The notes: generated by a model from the sequence alone, not told the origin. A stretch of DNA of 64,000 nt from Lachnospiraceae bacterium (GCA_022791635.1 JAAVZL010000033.1:104567-168566), one strand, 5' to 3'. Positions 35,408-44,850 are shown, counted from the first letter of the stretch. Program-made: numbers and translations.

Positions 35408-37153
35408 TTACATATTGTACAGTTGATAGTAAATGCCCTTTTTCTTCATCAGGGTCTCATGATTTCCTTCCTCCACAATCCGGTTCCCCGAAAGGACCAG
35501 AATGCGATCCGCCCCATGGATCGTTGTCAGCCGGTGGGCAATGGTCAGGGTGGTCCTGCCTGCCGCCAGCTTGTCCAGAGACTCGGATACCAGATGCTCG
35601 CTCTCATTATCAAGAGCCGCCGTGGCCTCATCCAGAAGCAGCACCTTGGGCGCCTTTAAGAAAACCCGGGCAATGCTGATTCTCTGCTTCTGCCCTCCGG
35701 AAAGCTTCACCCCCCGCTCTCCCACATAGGTATCGTAGCCGTCCTTTAGCTCCTCAATAAATGCGTGGGCTCCCGCAAGCTTTGCCGCCTCGATAACCTC
35801 CTCCCTGGCAGCCCCCGGACGCCCATAGGCGATATTGTCATAGACACTGCCGGAAAAGAGGTATACATCCTGCTGCACCACTCCTACATTGGCCCGCAGG
35901 CTCTCAAGGGTTACCATCCTGATATTCTGTCCGTCTATCAGGATCTCTCCCTGGGTGGGATCGTAAAAACGGGGAATCAGGTTACAGAGCGTGGTCTTTC
36001 CCCCTCCCGAGGGCCCCACTAAAGCCACCTTCTCTCCCGGCCGGATGGTCAGATCAATATCCGCCAGCACAGGCGTCTTATCATCCGGATACTCAAAGGA
36101 CACATGGCGGAAGGTAATGGCTCCTTCCACATTCTTAAGGGGAACGGCTCCCTCCTCGTCAAAGATATCCACGCTTGCATCCATGAGCTCCGTAAAGCGC
36201 TCAATGCCCGTCATACCTCTCTGGAACTGCTCCGCAAACTCAATAATCCGGCGGATGGTAGCCAGAAGAGTGGTTACATACAGGGTATACGCCACCAGAT
36301 CCGCCGGCGCAATCAGACCCTTTATCATGAAAACGCCTCCGGCCACAATCACCACCACATACATCAGGCCGTCAAAGATACGGATGGTGTTCTGAAAGGA
36401 CGCCATATACTTGTAGGTCTGGCGCTTGATTTTCAGAAATTCGTGATTATCCTCACTGAACTTCCTAAGCTCCACATCCTCGTTGGCAAAGGCCCGCACC
36501 ACCTTATTTCCCAGAAGACTGTCCTCAATCCTTGCATTCAGCTCCCCGATGTGATTCCTCTGACGCTTAAAGGCCTTTCGCACCTGGAGGTTAAAATAGG
36601 TGCAAGAGACAGCCATCACCGGGATCAGAGCAAAGAGAATCCCCGTCAAAAGCAAATTCATCCGGGCCAGAATCACAAAGGACACGGCGGCCTTCAAAAA
36701 AGCGATAAAGAACTCCTCCGGACAGTGATGGGCAAACTCCGTCACATCGAAGAGGTCGCTGGTAATCCGGGACATAATCTGTCCCACCTTGGTATTGTTG
36801 AAATAATTGTCCGACAGCTTCTGGAGATGGGCAAAGGCGTCCTCCCGCATATCCGTCTCAATGGAGGCTCCCATCACATGCCCCGTGTAGGCCATATAGT
36901 AGCTTGCCACTCCGTCCACAATGCGAAGCGCAAAATATAAAAGCCCGATGTTCACAATGGTCCTCATAGTGAGAGCTGACAAATCCCGCATTCCCACATC
37001 CGTAATATAGCGCAGAATCAGAGGGAGCACCAGCTCACAGACCGTGGTAAGGGCCGCACAGAAGAGGTCCATCACCATAATCCCCGTATATTTCCGGTAG
37101 TAGGGGAGGAATCTTTTTAAAAGCGTACTTGTTTTCATTGCCTTGGTTTCCAT
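35408..37153 (-). CDS. ABC exporter, fused permease and ATPase (MsbA/LmrA-like)
   Basis: About 581 residues; the start (37153 or the ATG at 37138) is not settled because no strong ribosome site is seen. The N-terminal half has six membrane helices. The C-terminal ABC domain has Walker A GPSGGGKTT, signature LSGGQKQRISIARVFL, Walker B VLLLDEATAALD and the switch histidine in TIAHRLTT. It should work as a homodimer exporting a lipid, drug or peptide. No partner ABC gene is adjacent. Confidence 0.9.
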   Translation of the reverse strand: METKAMKTSTLLKRFLPYYRKYTGIMVMDLFCAALTTVCELVLPLILRYITDVGMRDLSALTMRTIVNIGLLYFALRIVDGVASYYMAYTGHVMGASIETDMREDAFAHLQKLSDNYFNNTKVGQIMSRITSDLFDVTEFAHHCPEEFFIAFLKAAVSFVILARMNLLLTGILFALIPVMAVSCTYFNLQVRKAFKRQRNHIGELNARIEDSLLGNKVVRAFANEDVELRKFSEDNHEFLKIKRQTYKYMASFQNTIRIFDGLMYVVVIVAGGVFMIKGLIAPADLVAYTLYVTTLLATIRRIIEFAEQFQRGMTGIERFTELMDASVDIFDEEGAVPLKNVEGAITFRHVSFEYPDDKTPVLADIDLTIRPGEKVALVGPSGGGKTTLCNLIPRFYDPTQGEILIDGQNIRMVTLESLRANVGVVQQDVYLFSGSVYDNIAYGRPGAAREEVIEAAKLAGAHAFIEELKDGYDTYVGERGVKLSGGQKQRISIARVFLKAPKVLLLDEATAALDNESEHLVSESLDKLAAGRTTLTIAHRLTTIHGADRILVLSGNRIVEEGNHETLMKKKGIYYQLYNM

Positions 37154-37271
37154 TTTATTTTGCCCGATTTCTTCTATAATTTTGCATAGATAGCCATAAT
37201 AGTGTATCACATCTATTGGGGGTTTACCAGAAGAAAAGAATTTCTTTTACAGCATATCGTTTTTAGGCAAA

Positions 37272-37787
37272 TCAATACCATACCAATAGGATTGACTCCA
37301 GGCAGAACTTCAGCATTCCATACAAAAGTCCCCCACATGCAATACCTGAAAGGACTGTGCCCCAGTCTCCCCATCTGTCCCCCAGGTTGCGGATAAGCAC
37401 CTGCAGGATCATCAGCAGCCATAATCTGAACACCCAGAGAAATACGGCAACTAATTTTGCCAAAACCGTAAAAATCCAGAAGTCCAGATCCCAGCTGTGG
37501 CTGTTTTGAAAATCCATTTCAGCTGCCAAGGAGATAAGCGGCAGGATCCAGCATCCCAGAAAATACACCCATTTCAGCCTGTCCTTTTTGGAATAATCTC
37601 CGGCATCCCTGACAGCCCAGGCAAAGGGATAGGACAGAATCCCGTATACCAGGAATTGGAAGGCCTCCGACTGAAACAGCCATATGAGAGGTCCCCCTGA
37701 GCCAAACAGATAAAAGTAATCCGTCACATACCTCATCCCCCTTTGCACCCTCTGACTTTCTGTTCTAATCCGGTCAAAGAAGCCCAC
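37272..37787 (-). CDS. Hypothetical membrane protein
   Basis: 171 residues, starting at GTG. Four hydrophobic segments are seen (about residues 30-55, 75-92, 105-135 and 148-168), with a short charged N-terminus. No family recognised. It lies upstream of the ABC exporter on the same strand with a 118 base gap and downstream of repeat R1 copy B, so it might be co-transcribed with the exporter. No strong ribosome site was seen. Confidence 0.5.
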   Translation of the reverse strand: MGFFDRIRTESQRVQRGMRYVTDYFYLFGSGGPLIWLFQSEAFQFLVYGILSYPFAWAVRDAGDYSKKDRLKWVYFLGCWILPLISLAAEMDFQNSHSWDLDFWIFTVLAKLVAVFLWVFRLWLLMILQVLIRNLGDRWGDWGTVLSGIACGGLLYGMLKFCLESILLVWY

Positions 37788-37808
37788 GGTTTGAAAATCT
37801 AATACAAA

Positions 37809-37845
37809 ATGAAGGGGCTGTCTTTCTTTCCAACAGCTCCTTCAT
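37809..37845. repeat. Hairpin ATGAAGGGGCTGT / ACAGCTCCTTCAT next to R1 copy B
   Basis: A 13-base stem with one mismatch around TCTTTCTTTCC. Its first part copies the GGGGCTGT end of the short hairpin family, including the AAAATGAAG flank that also precedes the hairpin at 30709. It lies five bases from R1 copy B and 22 bases before the start of the membrane protein gene. Confidence 0.6.
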
Positions 37846-37849
37846 CCCG

Positions 37850-38062
37850 GGGGGTGTCGCAAAATAGGACGGCAGGCTTTTCCAATATCCAGTGTCCGGC
37901 TGTTCGCGTACAGGCTGCCTGATATGGGCGAACATTACCCAATAAAATCTCTAATTCATATAAATTTCTCAGGGTAATGTACATCCAGAGCAGACAGAAT
38001 GTACGAGAACCGTCCGAACAACGGATATGGAAAAGCCTGCCGTCCTATTTTGTAACACCCCC
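37850..38062. repeat. R1 long hairpin repeat, copy B
   Basis: A 213 bp inverted repeat. The terminal arms GGGGTGTCGCAAAATAGG pair with the complement ending at 38062, the middle stem has the shared TTTTCCAATATCCAGTGTCC and GTACAGGCTG type arms, and the tip is ATTACCC (37934-37940) with GGGTAAT (37972-37978). It lies between the nucleotidyltransferase stop and the small membrane gene. Confidence 0.85.
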
Positions 38063-38082
38063 TTTGCTATTCTTATTCTGCC

Positions 38083-39003
38083 TTAGGCAAAAAGCTTCTC
38101 TCCATACACACCGTCGGCAATGAGCTTTTTGAAGGAATCCACAACCGACTGCTTATCCTCCTTGTAGGTAACGCCGAACCACTTATCCTTAGTCTCCAGA
38201 ACCTTTACCGTAGCCTTCTGATTCTTCAAAAGGCTGTCAATGATTCCCGGAAGCAGATACTCTGCCTTCAGATCTCCCGGCTTCACATTGCCTAAGAATT
38301 CAATAAAGCCCCGCTCAATCTCATCCAGGAAATCCGGGGTCAATCCCCACATATTCATAGACACATAGCTTCCCGCATCTACCGGCACAAGCTTGCCGTC
38401 CTCTCCCGGAACGCCTGCTCCGCCCCCGGGCAGCTTCTCAATACCGGAGGTCTCCACCACGTCTGTGAGATATCCGTTCTCTACCTTGCAGATTCCTCTC
38501 GTAACTGCGCCATTGTCGCTCAAGGTATTGCCCAGAATAAAGCCGGCCATGCAGAAGTCAAACATTCCGTTGTCCGGATGCTCCTCTACCAGATAATCGT
38601 GAACCTTGACAAAGGCTTCCTTGCCATAATAATCATCCGCATTGATCACGGCAAAGGGCTCCTTTAAAAGACCCTTGCAGCTTAACACGGCCTGGCCCGT
38701 TCCCCAAGGCTTGGTCCTTCCTTCCGGATTCTTGAAGCCGCCGGGCAGATTTTCCACCTCCTGGAAGGCATACTCCACCTCTGTGAGCTTTTCGATCCGG
38801 TTGCCGATGATCTCCTTAAAGTCTTTCTCCAGGTCCTTTCGGATAATGAACACCACTTTGTTGAAGCCGGCCTCCAAAGCATCATAGATGGAATAATCCA
38901 TGATGATCTCACCGCTGGGTCCCACGGGCTCCAGCTGCTTGATGCCGCCGCCAAAGCGGCTTCCGATTCCGGCCGCCATCACCACTAACGCTGTCTTCTT
39001 CAC
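38083..39003 (-). CDS. Sugar-nucleotide nucleotidyltransferase family protein
   Basis: 306 residues from a GTG at 39003 with AGGAGG eight bases upstream. The start KKTALVVMAAGIGSRFGGG is the nucleotide-binding loop of NTP transferases. INADDYYG holds the metal aspartate, with KPWGTGQAVL before it. The sugar is unclear, but the family makes NDP-sugars for glycans and glmM lies upstream on the same strand. It is preceded by repeat R2 copy f. Confidence 0.83.
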   Translation of the reverse strand: MKKTALVVMAAGIGSRFGGGIKQLEPVGPSGEIIMDYSIYDALEAGFNKVVFIIRKDLEKDFKEIIGNRIEKLTEVEYAFQEVENLPGGFKNPEGRTKPWGTGQAVLSCKGLLKEPFAVINADDYYGKEAFVKVHDYLVEEHPDNGMFDFCMAGFILGNTLSDNGAVTRGICKVENGYLTDVVETSGIEKLPGGGAGVPGEDGKLVPVDAGSYVSMNMWGLTPDFLDEIERGFIEFLGNVKPGDLKAEYLLPGIIDSLLKNQKATVKVLETKDKWFGVTYKEDKQSVVDSFKKLIADGVYGEKLFA

Positions 39004-39029
39004 AATTGACACCTCCTGATCCTATTACT

Positions 39030-39145
39030 GATTCCAGTTCCGCAATATCCCGCTCGACACATCTTTGTTGAGAAGAATTTCCGGCCGCAGATACATGCGT
39101 CCGTAAATTCTTCTATGCGTCTCGGGGATATTGCTGTTTCCAGTT
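39030..39145 (+). repeat. R2 repeat, copy f (between glmM and the nucleotidyltransferase)
   Basis: The outer stem is GCAATATCCC (39042-39051) with GGGATATTGC (39125-39134). The long hairpin stem is fully paired (AAGAATTT/AAATTCTT) and has the CGG-CGC/GCG-CCG tip like copy d. The CTCGACA.../TGTTGAG hairpin uses one G-T pair. In the mRNA it precedes the GTG start of the nucleotidyltransferase. Confidence 0.85.
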
Positions 39146-39176
39146 CCGTAATACTATTTAATTTTATAGCAACCTC

Positions 39177-40511
39177 TTAGAGGGTACTTTTCATAGCATT
39201 GATAATATGCAGCACATGCTCCTCGCAAAGCTCATCTGTCAGGGCTTCCACCATAACCCGAAGCAAAGGCTCGGTTCCGCTTTTGCGCACCAGCACTCTT
39301 CCGTCGCTTCCAAGCTTCTCTTCCACTTCGGCAATGGCCTTCACCACAGTGGGATGATTCAGGGTGGCGTCCATATCCGTTACCTTCAGATTCTGAAGAA
39401 GCTGGGGATAAATCTTCACCTCGGAGGCCAGGGTGGCCAGGGTAGTCTTCTTCTCCAAAATCACCTCCATCACCTTAAGGGAGGTAAGGATGCCGTCTCC
39501 CGTGGTGGCATGCTTGCTGAAAATAATATGTCCCGACTGCTCACCGCCCAGCTGGAATCCATTGGCCGTCATATTCTCGTAAACATATTTGTCGCCCACA
39601 GCCGTTTTCTCATACTTCATGCCAACCTTATCACAGGCCTTGTAAAGCCCCAGATTGGACATCACAGTGGTCACAATGGTATTATCCCGCAGAGCCTTCT
39701 GTTCCATCATGTACTTGCCGCAGATGTACATAATGCGATCCCCATCCACTACATTTCCATTCTCATCCACTGCCAGACAGCGGTCCGCATCGCCGTCATA
39801 GGCAAAGCCCACGTCCAGATGCTTCTCCTTCACAAACTGCTGCAGCGCCTCAATATGGGTAGAGCCGCAGTTGGTATTGATATTCGTTCCGTCCGGATCA
39901 TTGCTGATCACATAAGTCTTTGCTCCCAGAGCGTCAAACACACTCTTGGCAATGGCCGAGGCACTGCCGTTGGCACAGTCAAGACCTACCCGCATATTTT
40001 TGAAGGAGCGGGTGGGCAGAGAGATCAGGTAACCCAGATAACGGTTCCGTCCTGCCGCAAAATCAATGGTCCTTCCGATATCTCCTCCCGTGGCCAGAGG
40101 ACGCTCCTCCACCTCTCCGTCAATGTACTTCTCTATCTTTTCCTCTACCTCAGCCTCCAGCTTATGTCCCAGACCATTGATCACCTTGATTCCGTTGTCA
40201 TAAAAGGGATTATGGCTTGCGGAAATCATAATGCCGCAGTCAAAGCCTTCCGTCCGCACTACATAAGAGACACTGGGCGTTGTGGTCACATGCAAAAGGT
40301 ATGCATCCGCACCAGAGGCCGTGATTCCAGCCGCCAGGGCATACTCGAACATATAGCTGCTTCTTCTTGTATCCTTGCCGATAACAATCTGTGCCTTATG
40401 GTCCCTTCCGTAGTACCATCCCAGATACCTTCCCACCTTAAATGCATGCTCAACCGTCAGTTTCACATTCGCTTCCCCCCGGAAGCCATCCGTACCAAAA
40501 TACTTTCCCAT
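39177..40511 (-). CDS. glmM: Phosphoglucosamine mutase GlmM
   Basis: 444 residues from the ATG at 40511 (AAGGAG seven bases upstream). GKYFGTDGFRGEAN is the GlmM start; GIMISASHNPFYDNGIK carries the phosphoserine near residue 100; YDGDADRCLAVD is the magnesium loop; VRKSGTEPLLRVMVE binds phosphate. It interconverts glucosamine-6- and -1-phosphate for peptidoglycan precursor synthesis. The antisense strand holds a long open frame that is a shadow. Confidence 0.96.
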   Translation of the reverse strand: MGKYFGTDGFRGEANVKLTVEHAFKVGRYLGWYYGRDHKAQIVIGKDTRRSSYMFEYALAAGITASGADAYLLHVTTTPSVSYVVRTEGFDCGIMISASHNPFYDNGIKVINGLGHKLEAEVEEKIEKYIDGEVEERPLATGGDIGRTIDFAAGRNRYLGYLISLPTRSFKNMRVGLDCANGSASAIAKSVFDALGAKTYVISNDPDGTNINTNCGSTHIEALQQFVKEKHLDVGFAYDGDADRCLAVDENGNVVDGDRIMYICGKYMMEQKALRDNTIVTTVMSNLGLYKACDKVGMKYEKTAVGDKYVYENMTANGFQLGGEQSGHIIFSKHATTGDGILTSLKVMEVILEKKTTLATLASEVKIYPQLLQNLKVTDMDATLNHPTVVKAIAEVEEKLGSDGRVLVRKSGTEPLLRVMVEALTDELCEEHVLHIINAMKSTL

Positions 40512-40661
40512 AATATACTCCTTTTTTATGCATTTACCTGTCTCAATCATTATACCAAATAATTGAAAATGCACAAGAAAAAATTTGACCCATCCCCAAT
40601 TTTGCGATATTCTATAGATATTCTATATGCCATAACAACTCAAATAACCCATGGAGGATCT

Positions 40662-42854
40662 ATGTATACACTTGTGCTGCTTCTGCTTGCTGCTTTCAGT
40701 CTCTATATCGGCGCCTGGGCCTTTGTCCGCTGGGATGCCTCCTGGCTTCGCGGCCTCAATCTGCTTCCTGTTCAAATCCTGATCATCGCCCTTACCGCCA
40801 TCTTTCTTTTGGGAGCCCTCCTGCTCATCCTCCATTTTCTGAAAAATCAGGAGGACAAGACGCTTAAGAGACTGGCTTTCTTTTTGATTGCGCTTCTTGG
40901 GGCCGGCCAGCTTATCTTTCTGCTTGTGATACAGCCCATGCTCCGCTACGATCCCCTGAAGGTCTTCGATATGGCCGTGGAAATGCTTCGGACCCACACC
41001 ATCTCCGGCACCTATGAGACCGGCTATTTTGCCCGCTACACCAATAACTACCCCATCACCATTCTCACCTACTGGTTTTTGCTCCTTCTCTCCAAATGCG
41101 GCCTGCCCGAGTCCTTGTTCCTGCCCGCCGCCCAGCTTCTCAATATCGCCTGCATCACCGGCTCCATCTGGCTCGGTTACCTGATCCTGAAAGAGTTAAA
41201 GAATCTGCGCACCGCCGTATTCTATCTCATCCTCTGCGCCCTCTGTCCCCTCTCCTACGTGTGGGCTGGCTATTTCTACACCGCCACCCTGTCCATGCCC
41301 TGCCTGATGGGCATCCTGTACCTCTATCTTCGCCTCACCAGAGCCCGCACCCCCCTTTCCCGTACCCTTCTGGGGGGAGCCCTGGGCCTTACGCTGATTC
41401 TCGGCTACAAGCTGCGTGCCACAGCCATGATTGCCATGATTGCCATCATTCTTCATACCGGGTGGAAGCTCCTCCTAAAGCTGTTCCGCGCCCGAACCGA
41501 AAAGCTCCCCTTTTCCCCGGCCGCCGCCCTGCGGCCTTATCTGAGCTCCGGGATCGCCTTTCTTTTGACCACGGGGCTCTCCCTCGGCTTCTGGAGCCTC
41601 ACCGTCAGCCGCTACGTCGCCTTTGACTACCAAAACACCGGCTTCCCCACCATCCACTGGGTCATGATGGGTGCCCGCTGGGACGGCGCCTTCGATCAGA
41701 TGGACGAGCTCTACACCTCCGGTTTCGACACCAGAGAGGAAAAAATAGAAGCCGACAAAAAAGTCCTGTCAGAGCGCCTTAAAGAAGCCGGCCCCGCAGG
41801 CCTTGTGGCCCTCACCGGCCGCAAGCTCCTCAACACCTGGGCAGACGGCACAGACAACTACCAGGCAGAAAACAGCTACGCCTCCTACAGCAAGCTCTAC
41901 ACCTACCTTCTGGGCAGCAAAAGCGGCTTTCTCACCATCTACAGCCAGGCCTTCCGGGCTCTACAAATGCTGGCCCTAGGCTTCTTCGCCCTCCTTAGTC
42001 TCATCCAACTCAAAAAACACCGAAAGCTTCCCAAGCTTTTTCTCATTCAACTGACCTTCTTAGGAGCCATGGCCTTCCATATCCTGTGGGAGACCAGCCC
42101 CCTTTACAGCATCGGCTTCACCTTCCTGGGCCTTATGCTCCTGGCAGAGGCCGTCAGCTCCCCAGCCGAAAGCCGGCCGCTCCCCCTGGTATTCCAAAAG
42201 AGCTGGAAAGTCTGCGGCGCGGCCTCCCTTCTCCTTCTGCTCCTCCTCATCCTGGGGAAAAAAGAGCTGGTAGACACCCCCATCGAAGAGCAAACCTACT
42301 GCATCGATCAATACCAATACGCCGGCGGCTACGACGGCTATGTTAAATCCTACGATCAGATCTATACACAAACCTTTACCACAGATCACCCCTTTAACCG
42401 CATCTCCATAAAGGCCATCAACCCTGTAGGAGAATACAACCAGTCCGCCTTCTGTGTAAAACTAACCGACGAACACGGAGCCATCCTCTACGACAACGAC
42501 CGCTTCCTCTCCGGCATGGTCGTAAAAAACACCCCCTACGAATTCGTCCTGGATCCGGTCACCCCAAAAGGCCCCACCCGCTACACCCTGGAAATCACCC
42601 CCGGCTATATCGAAGGAGAGAACAGCCTGGAATTCCTCTCCTACAACACCGGCAACTGCGACCTGTATCCCGGCGGCTCTCTCACCATCGGCAATCAGAC
42701 GCAAAAAAAAGGCGACCTGGCCTTCTCCGTCTACGAATACCAAGTCACCACCTACTTTAACCGAAAAGTCTACCTCCTCTTAAGTGCCGCATTGTTATTC
42801 CTGTCCGCAGCAATCACGGCCCTTATGAAGCGCCTCTCCTCAGCCGGAAAATAA
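40662..42854 (+). CDS. Large polytopic membrane protein, GT39/GT-C-like
   Basis: 730 residues from the ATG at 40662 (GGAGG upstream); the frame starts earlier at 40563 without support. About twelve to thirteen hydrophobic helices with a loop MAVEMLRTHTISGTYETGYF after the third. The C-terminal 200 residues are soluble and strand-rich (about residues 540-700), with a final helix. This matches GT-C type glycosyltransferases or related polymer enzymes. It likely transfers or modifies surface sugars; the donor is unknown. Codons are strongly C-ending towards the 3' end. Confidence 0.7.
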   Translation: MYTLVLLLLAAFSLYIGAWAFVRWDASWLRGLNLLPVQILIIALTAIFLLGALLLILHFLKNQEDKTLKRLAFFLIALLGAGQLIFLLVIQPMLRYDPLKVFDMAVEMLRTHTISGTYETGYFARYTNNYPITILTYWFLLLLSKCGLPESLFLPAAQLLNIACITGSIWLGYLILKELKNLRTAVFYLILCALCPLSYVWAGYFYTATLSMPCLMGILYLYLRLTRARTPLSRTLLGGALGLTLILGYKLRATAMIAMIAIILHTGWKLLLKLFRARTEKLPFSPAAALRPYLSSGIAFLLTTGLSLGFWSLTVSRYVAFDYQNTGFPTIHWVMMGARWDGAFDQMDELYTSGFDTREEKIEADKKVLSERLKEAGPAGLVALTGRKLLNTWADGTDNYQAENSYASYSKLYTYLLGSKSGFLTIYSQAFRALQMLALGFFALLSLIQLKKHRKLPKLFLIQLTFLGAMAFHILWETSPLYSIGFTFLGLMLLAEAVSSPAESRPLPLVFQKSWKVCGAASLLLLLLLILGKKELVDTPIEEQTYCIDQYQYAGGYDGYVKSYDQIYTQTFTTDHPFNRISIKAINPVGEYNQSAFCVKLTDEHGAILYDNDRFLSGMVVKNTPYEFVLDPVTPKGPTRYTLEITPGYIEGENSLEFLSYNTGNCDLYPGGSLTIGNQTQKKGDLAFSVYEYQVTTYFNRKVYLLLSAALLFLSAAITALMKRLSSAGK

Positions 42855-42878
42855 GCTCCCCAACACTCACCACAACCA

Positions 42879-43138
42879 GGGAGATGCCGCAAAATAAGCC
42901 ATCCGGCTTTTCCGATATCCAGTGTCCGGCTGTTCACATACAGGCTGTCTGATCTGGACGAACATTACCCAAACCAACTCACGTTACCAAATACAAACCA
43001 GGGTAATGTACGTACAGAGCAGACAGAATGTATGTGAACCGTCCGAACTGTTGTAATAAGGAGGGACCCACAAGGTGGGAGGATTCCTTATTGCGAGGGA
43101 TATGGAAAAGCCGGATGGCTTATTTTGCGGCATCTCCC
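42879..43138. repeat. R1 long hairpin repeat, copy C (with inserted hairpin)
   Basis: 260 bp. The terminal arms GGGAGATGCCGCAAAATAAG and their complement (43110-43138) pair perfectly over about 29 bases. The tip is ATTACCC/GGGTAAT as in copy B. A 45-base insertion in the 3' arm (about 43049-43097) forms its own hairpin, AATAAGGA/TCCTTATT with CCCAC/GTGGG. The last 19 bases overlap the end of the following minus-strand gene. Confidence 0.85.
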
Positions 43139-44703
43139 GTCCCCGTCCGTCTTCCCACCAAAAGATATGCATCATTCTGATACAAAACCTCCATCCCCTT
43201 AAGCTCGTCCTCAAGGGCCTCATACCGTATTCGATCCAAATAGAGAACAGCCTCCCCCGTCTCCTTCTCAAAGGCTTCTATTCCCCCATCCACACACCGG
43301 AAATCCCCGCAGATCTCCGCCAAAAACAGCATATTCTGATCCCAGCTCCCCAAATCCTCAGGATTCTCCCCTGGCACCATCACATAAGCCCTCCGTCCGG
43401 CATACTCCGAGTCCCGCTCCACACTCTTCTGCACAAAAAACTGAAATGCATCCCCATGAGCCCCGCGAATCACCGAAAAATACGTATCCCGCATATAATA
43501 CCCAACCAAACATACGCTGGCGACAGCAATCACCCATTTACAGGCTCCTGCAAGCTCTCTCTTCCATCCAAAGCCTCCGGAACTCTCACCTGACTTTTCT
43601 CCAAAGAAATCCAAAGGCGCCCGTAAAAGCCAGCCAAGAAAGATCGCCGCCCCAAGAAACAGAGGAACCGTACAAGGATAGCAGTACCAGATCAGCTTTG
43701 TCTGAATACAGGAAAACCCAAGAAAGGGAACAAAAAACCACAGCAGATATCCAAGGCTCTCCGAAACGGCTGCCTTCACATCCAGCCTCTTTCGAAGGAG
43801 AAGAACCCCTCCAACCGCCAGTCCCAAAATACAGATCCCCACCAGCCACCGGTAAACAAAAGCCTCATTCCCAAAAACCGTATCAAAATAAAAGGAAAAC
43901 GGAAAGGCGTGCCCCTCAAAGTCTGCACTCCCTGTCCGGGCTAAGAGATCCACCTCCACCATCTGCCTCAGAAATGTAAACCCATCCTTCGTATAGCGCC
44001 ATCCAAACCATCCCACAAGGGGCGCAAACACGGACAGAAGAAACCATCCCCACTCCTTCAGCCGCAGAGTAAAAAGCTCTCTGGTAGCCAACAGATACAG
44101 ACCCCCGATCACCGCTATCATTCCCGCATGCCAGCTTTTTGTAAGAAACGCCAGAGAAAAAAGCAAGCCACACACATACAGATTCCTGTGATTCTCCCGT
44201 ATCCGAAGCATAGCCAGCATGGCAAAGGTAAAAAGCATCAGATACAGGCTGTCCGCATCCCCCGACCTGGCCAGATGAGCCGACAAGGGAAGGGTATTGG
44301 CACAGAAAAATCCCAGCACCAGAATCGAGGCCTCTTTGCTGTAGCGCTTGGCAAACAGGCCGCACCCAATTCCTGTCAGAAGGTAAGCCAGGGCCGAAGA
44401 AAACCGCAGACCAAACACCGTATACCCAAACAGCCGAAACCCCAAAATAATCCCCCAATAACTCACAGAGGGCTTCAAATTCCAGTCATCCACCTGATAA
44501 TTATACGTATGCCGAATATAATCCCCATTCTGAATCATCTCATAGGCATTCACCCCATGGCGCGCCTCATCCCAGGAATCCACATACTGCACATCCAGAC
44601 ACCGGAAGCAATAAAAAGCCAAGGTCAGACAGGCTGCCGCAAAAAATACCCAATAAAATTTCTCAAAAAATTCCAGCGCTCCTTGATAGGCTTTTTTCAG
44701 CAT
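43120..44703 (-). CDS. Glycosyltransferase family 39 membrane protein (ArnT/PMT-like)
   Basis: 527 residues from the second of two ATG codons at 44703 (GGAGG five bases upstream). The N-terminal loop DVQYVDSWDEARHGVNAYEM carries the acidic DxxEARH motif typical of ArnT-like GT39 enzymes. About eleven hydrophobic helices follow, then a 110-residue C-terminal soluble part. It transfers a sugar from a polyprenyl-phosphate donor, possibly one made by the GT2 enzymes upstream. The last residues and the stop codon are encoded by repeat R1 copy C. Confidence 0.85.
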   Translation of the reverse strand: MLKKAYQGALEFFEKFYWVFFAAACLTLAFYCFRCLDVQYVDSWDEARHGVNAYEMIQNGDYIRHTYNYQVDDWNLKPSVSYWGIILGFRLFGYTVFGLRFSSALAYLLTGIGCGLFAKRYSKEASILVLGFFCANTLPLSAHLARSGDADSLYLMLFTFAMLAMLRIRENHRNLYVCGLLFSLAFLTKSWHAGMIAVIGGLYLLATRELFTLRLKEWGWFLLSVFAPLVGWFGWRYTKDGFTFLRQMVEVDLLARTGSADFEGHAFPFSFYFDTVFGNEAFVYRWLVGICILGLAVGGVLLLRKRLDVKAAVSESLGYLLWFFVPFLGFSCIQTKLIWYCYPCTVPLFLGAAIFLGWLLRAPLDFFGEKSGESSGGFGWKRELAGACKWVIAVASVCLVGYYMRDTYFSVIRGAHGDAFQFFVQKSVERDSEYAGRRAYVMVPGENPEDLGSWDQNMLFLAEICGDFRCVDGGIEAFEKETGEAVLYLDRIRYEALEDELKGMEVLYQNDAYLLVGRRTGTGDAAK

Positions 44704-44713
44704 CATAGCCTCC

Positions 44714-44826
44714 ATTCCAGTTCCGTAATGTCCTTCCAGTACCCCTCGTCAAGAACAAGCTCCAGTCACAAAAGCATGTGCCTGTAACTTGTTCTGGCAC
44801 TGTTCAGGACATTACTGTTCCAGTTC
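44714..44826 (+). repeat. R2 repeat, copy g (variant, upstream of the GT39 gene)
   Basis: The outer stem is now GTAATGTCC (44725-44733) with GGACATTAC (44807-44815). The long hairpin uses AGAACAAG/CTTGTTCT in place of AAGAATTT/AAATCCTT, while the tip CAGTCACAAAAGCATGTGCC is unchanged. The CTCGAC hairpin is lost. In the mRNA it is followed by GGAACTGGAATGGAGG and the start codon. Confidence 0.85.
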
Positions 44827-44850
44827 CGCATCCACATAGGAATGCTGTTT

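Noticed and set aside
39207..40562. 451-codon open frame antisense to glmM
   Set aside because: GlmM on the minus strand has all catalytic motifs; the antisense frame has no recognisable domain and is a codon-usage shadow.
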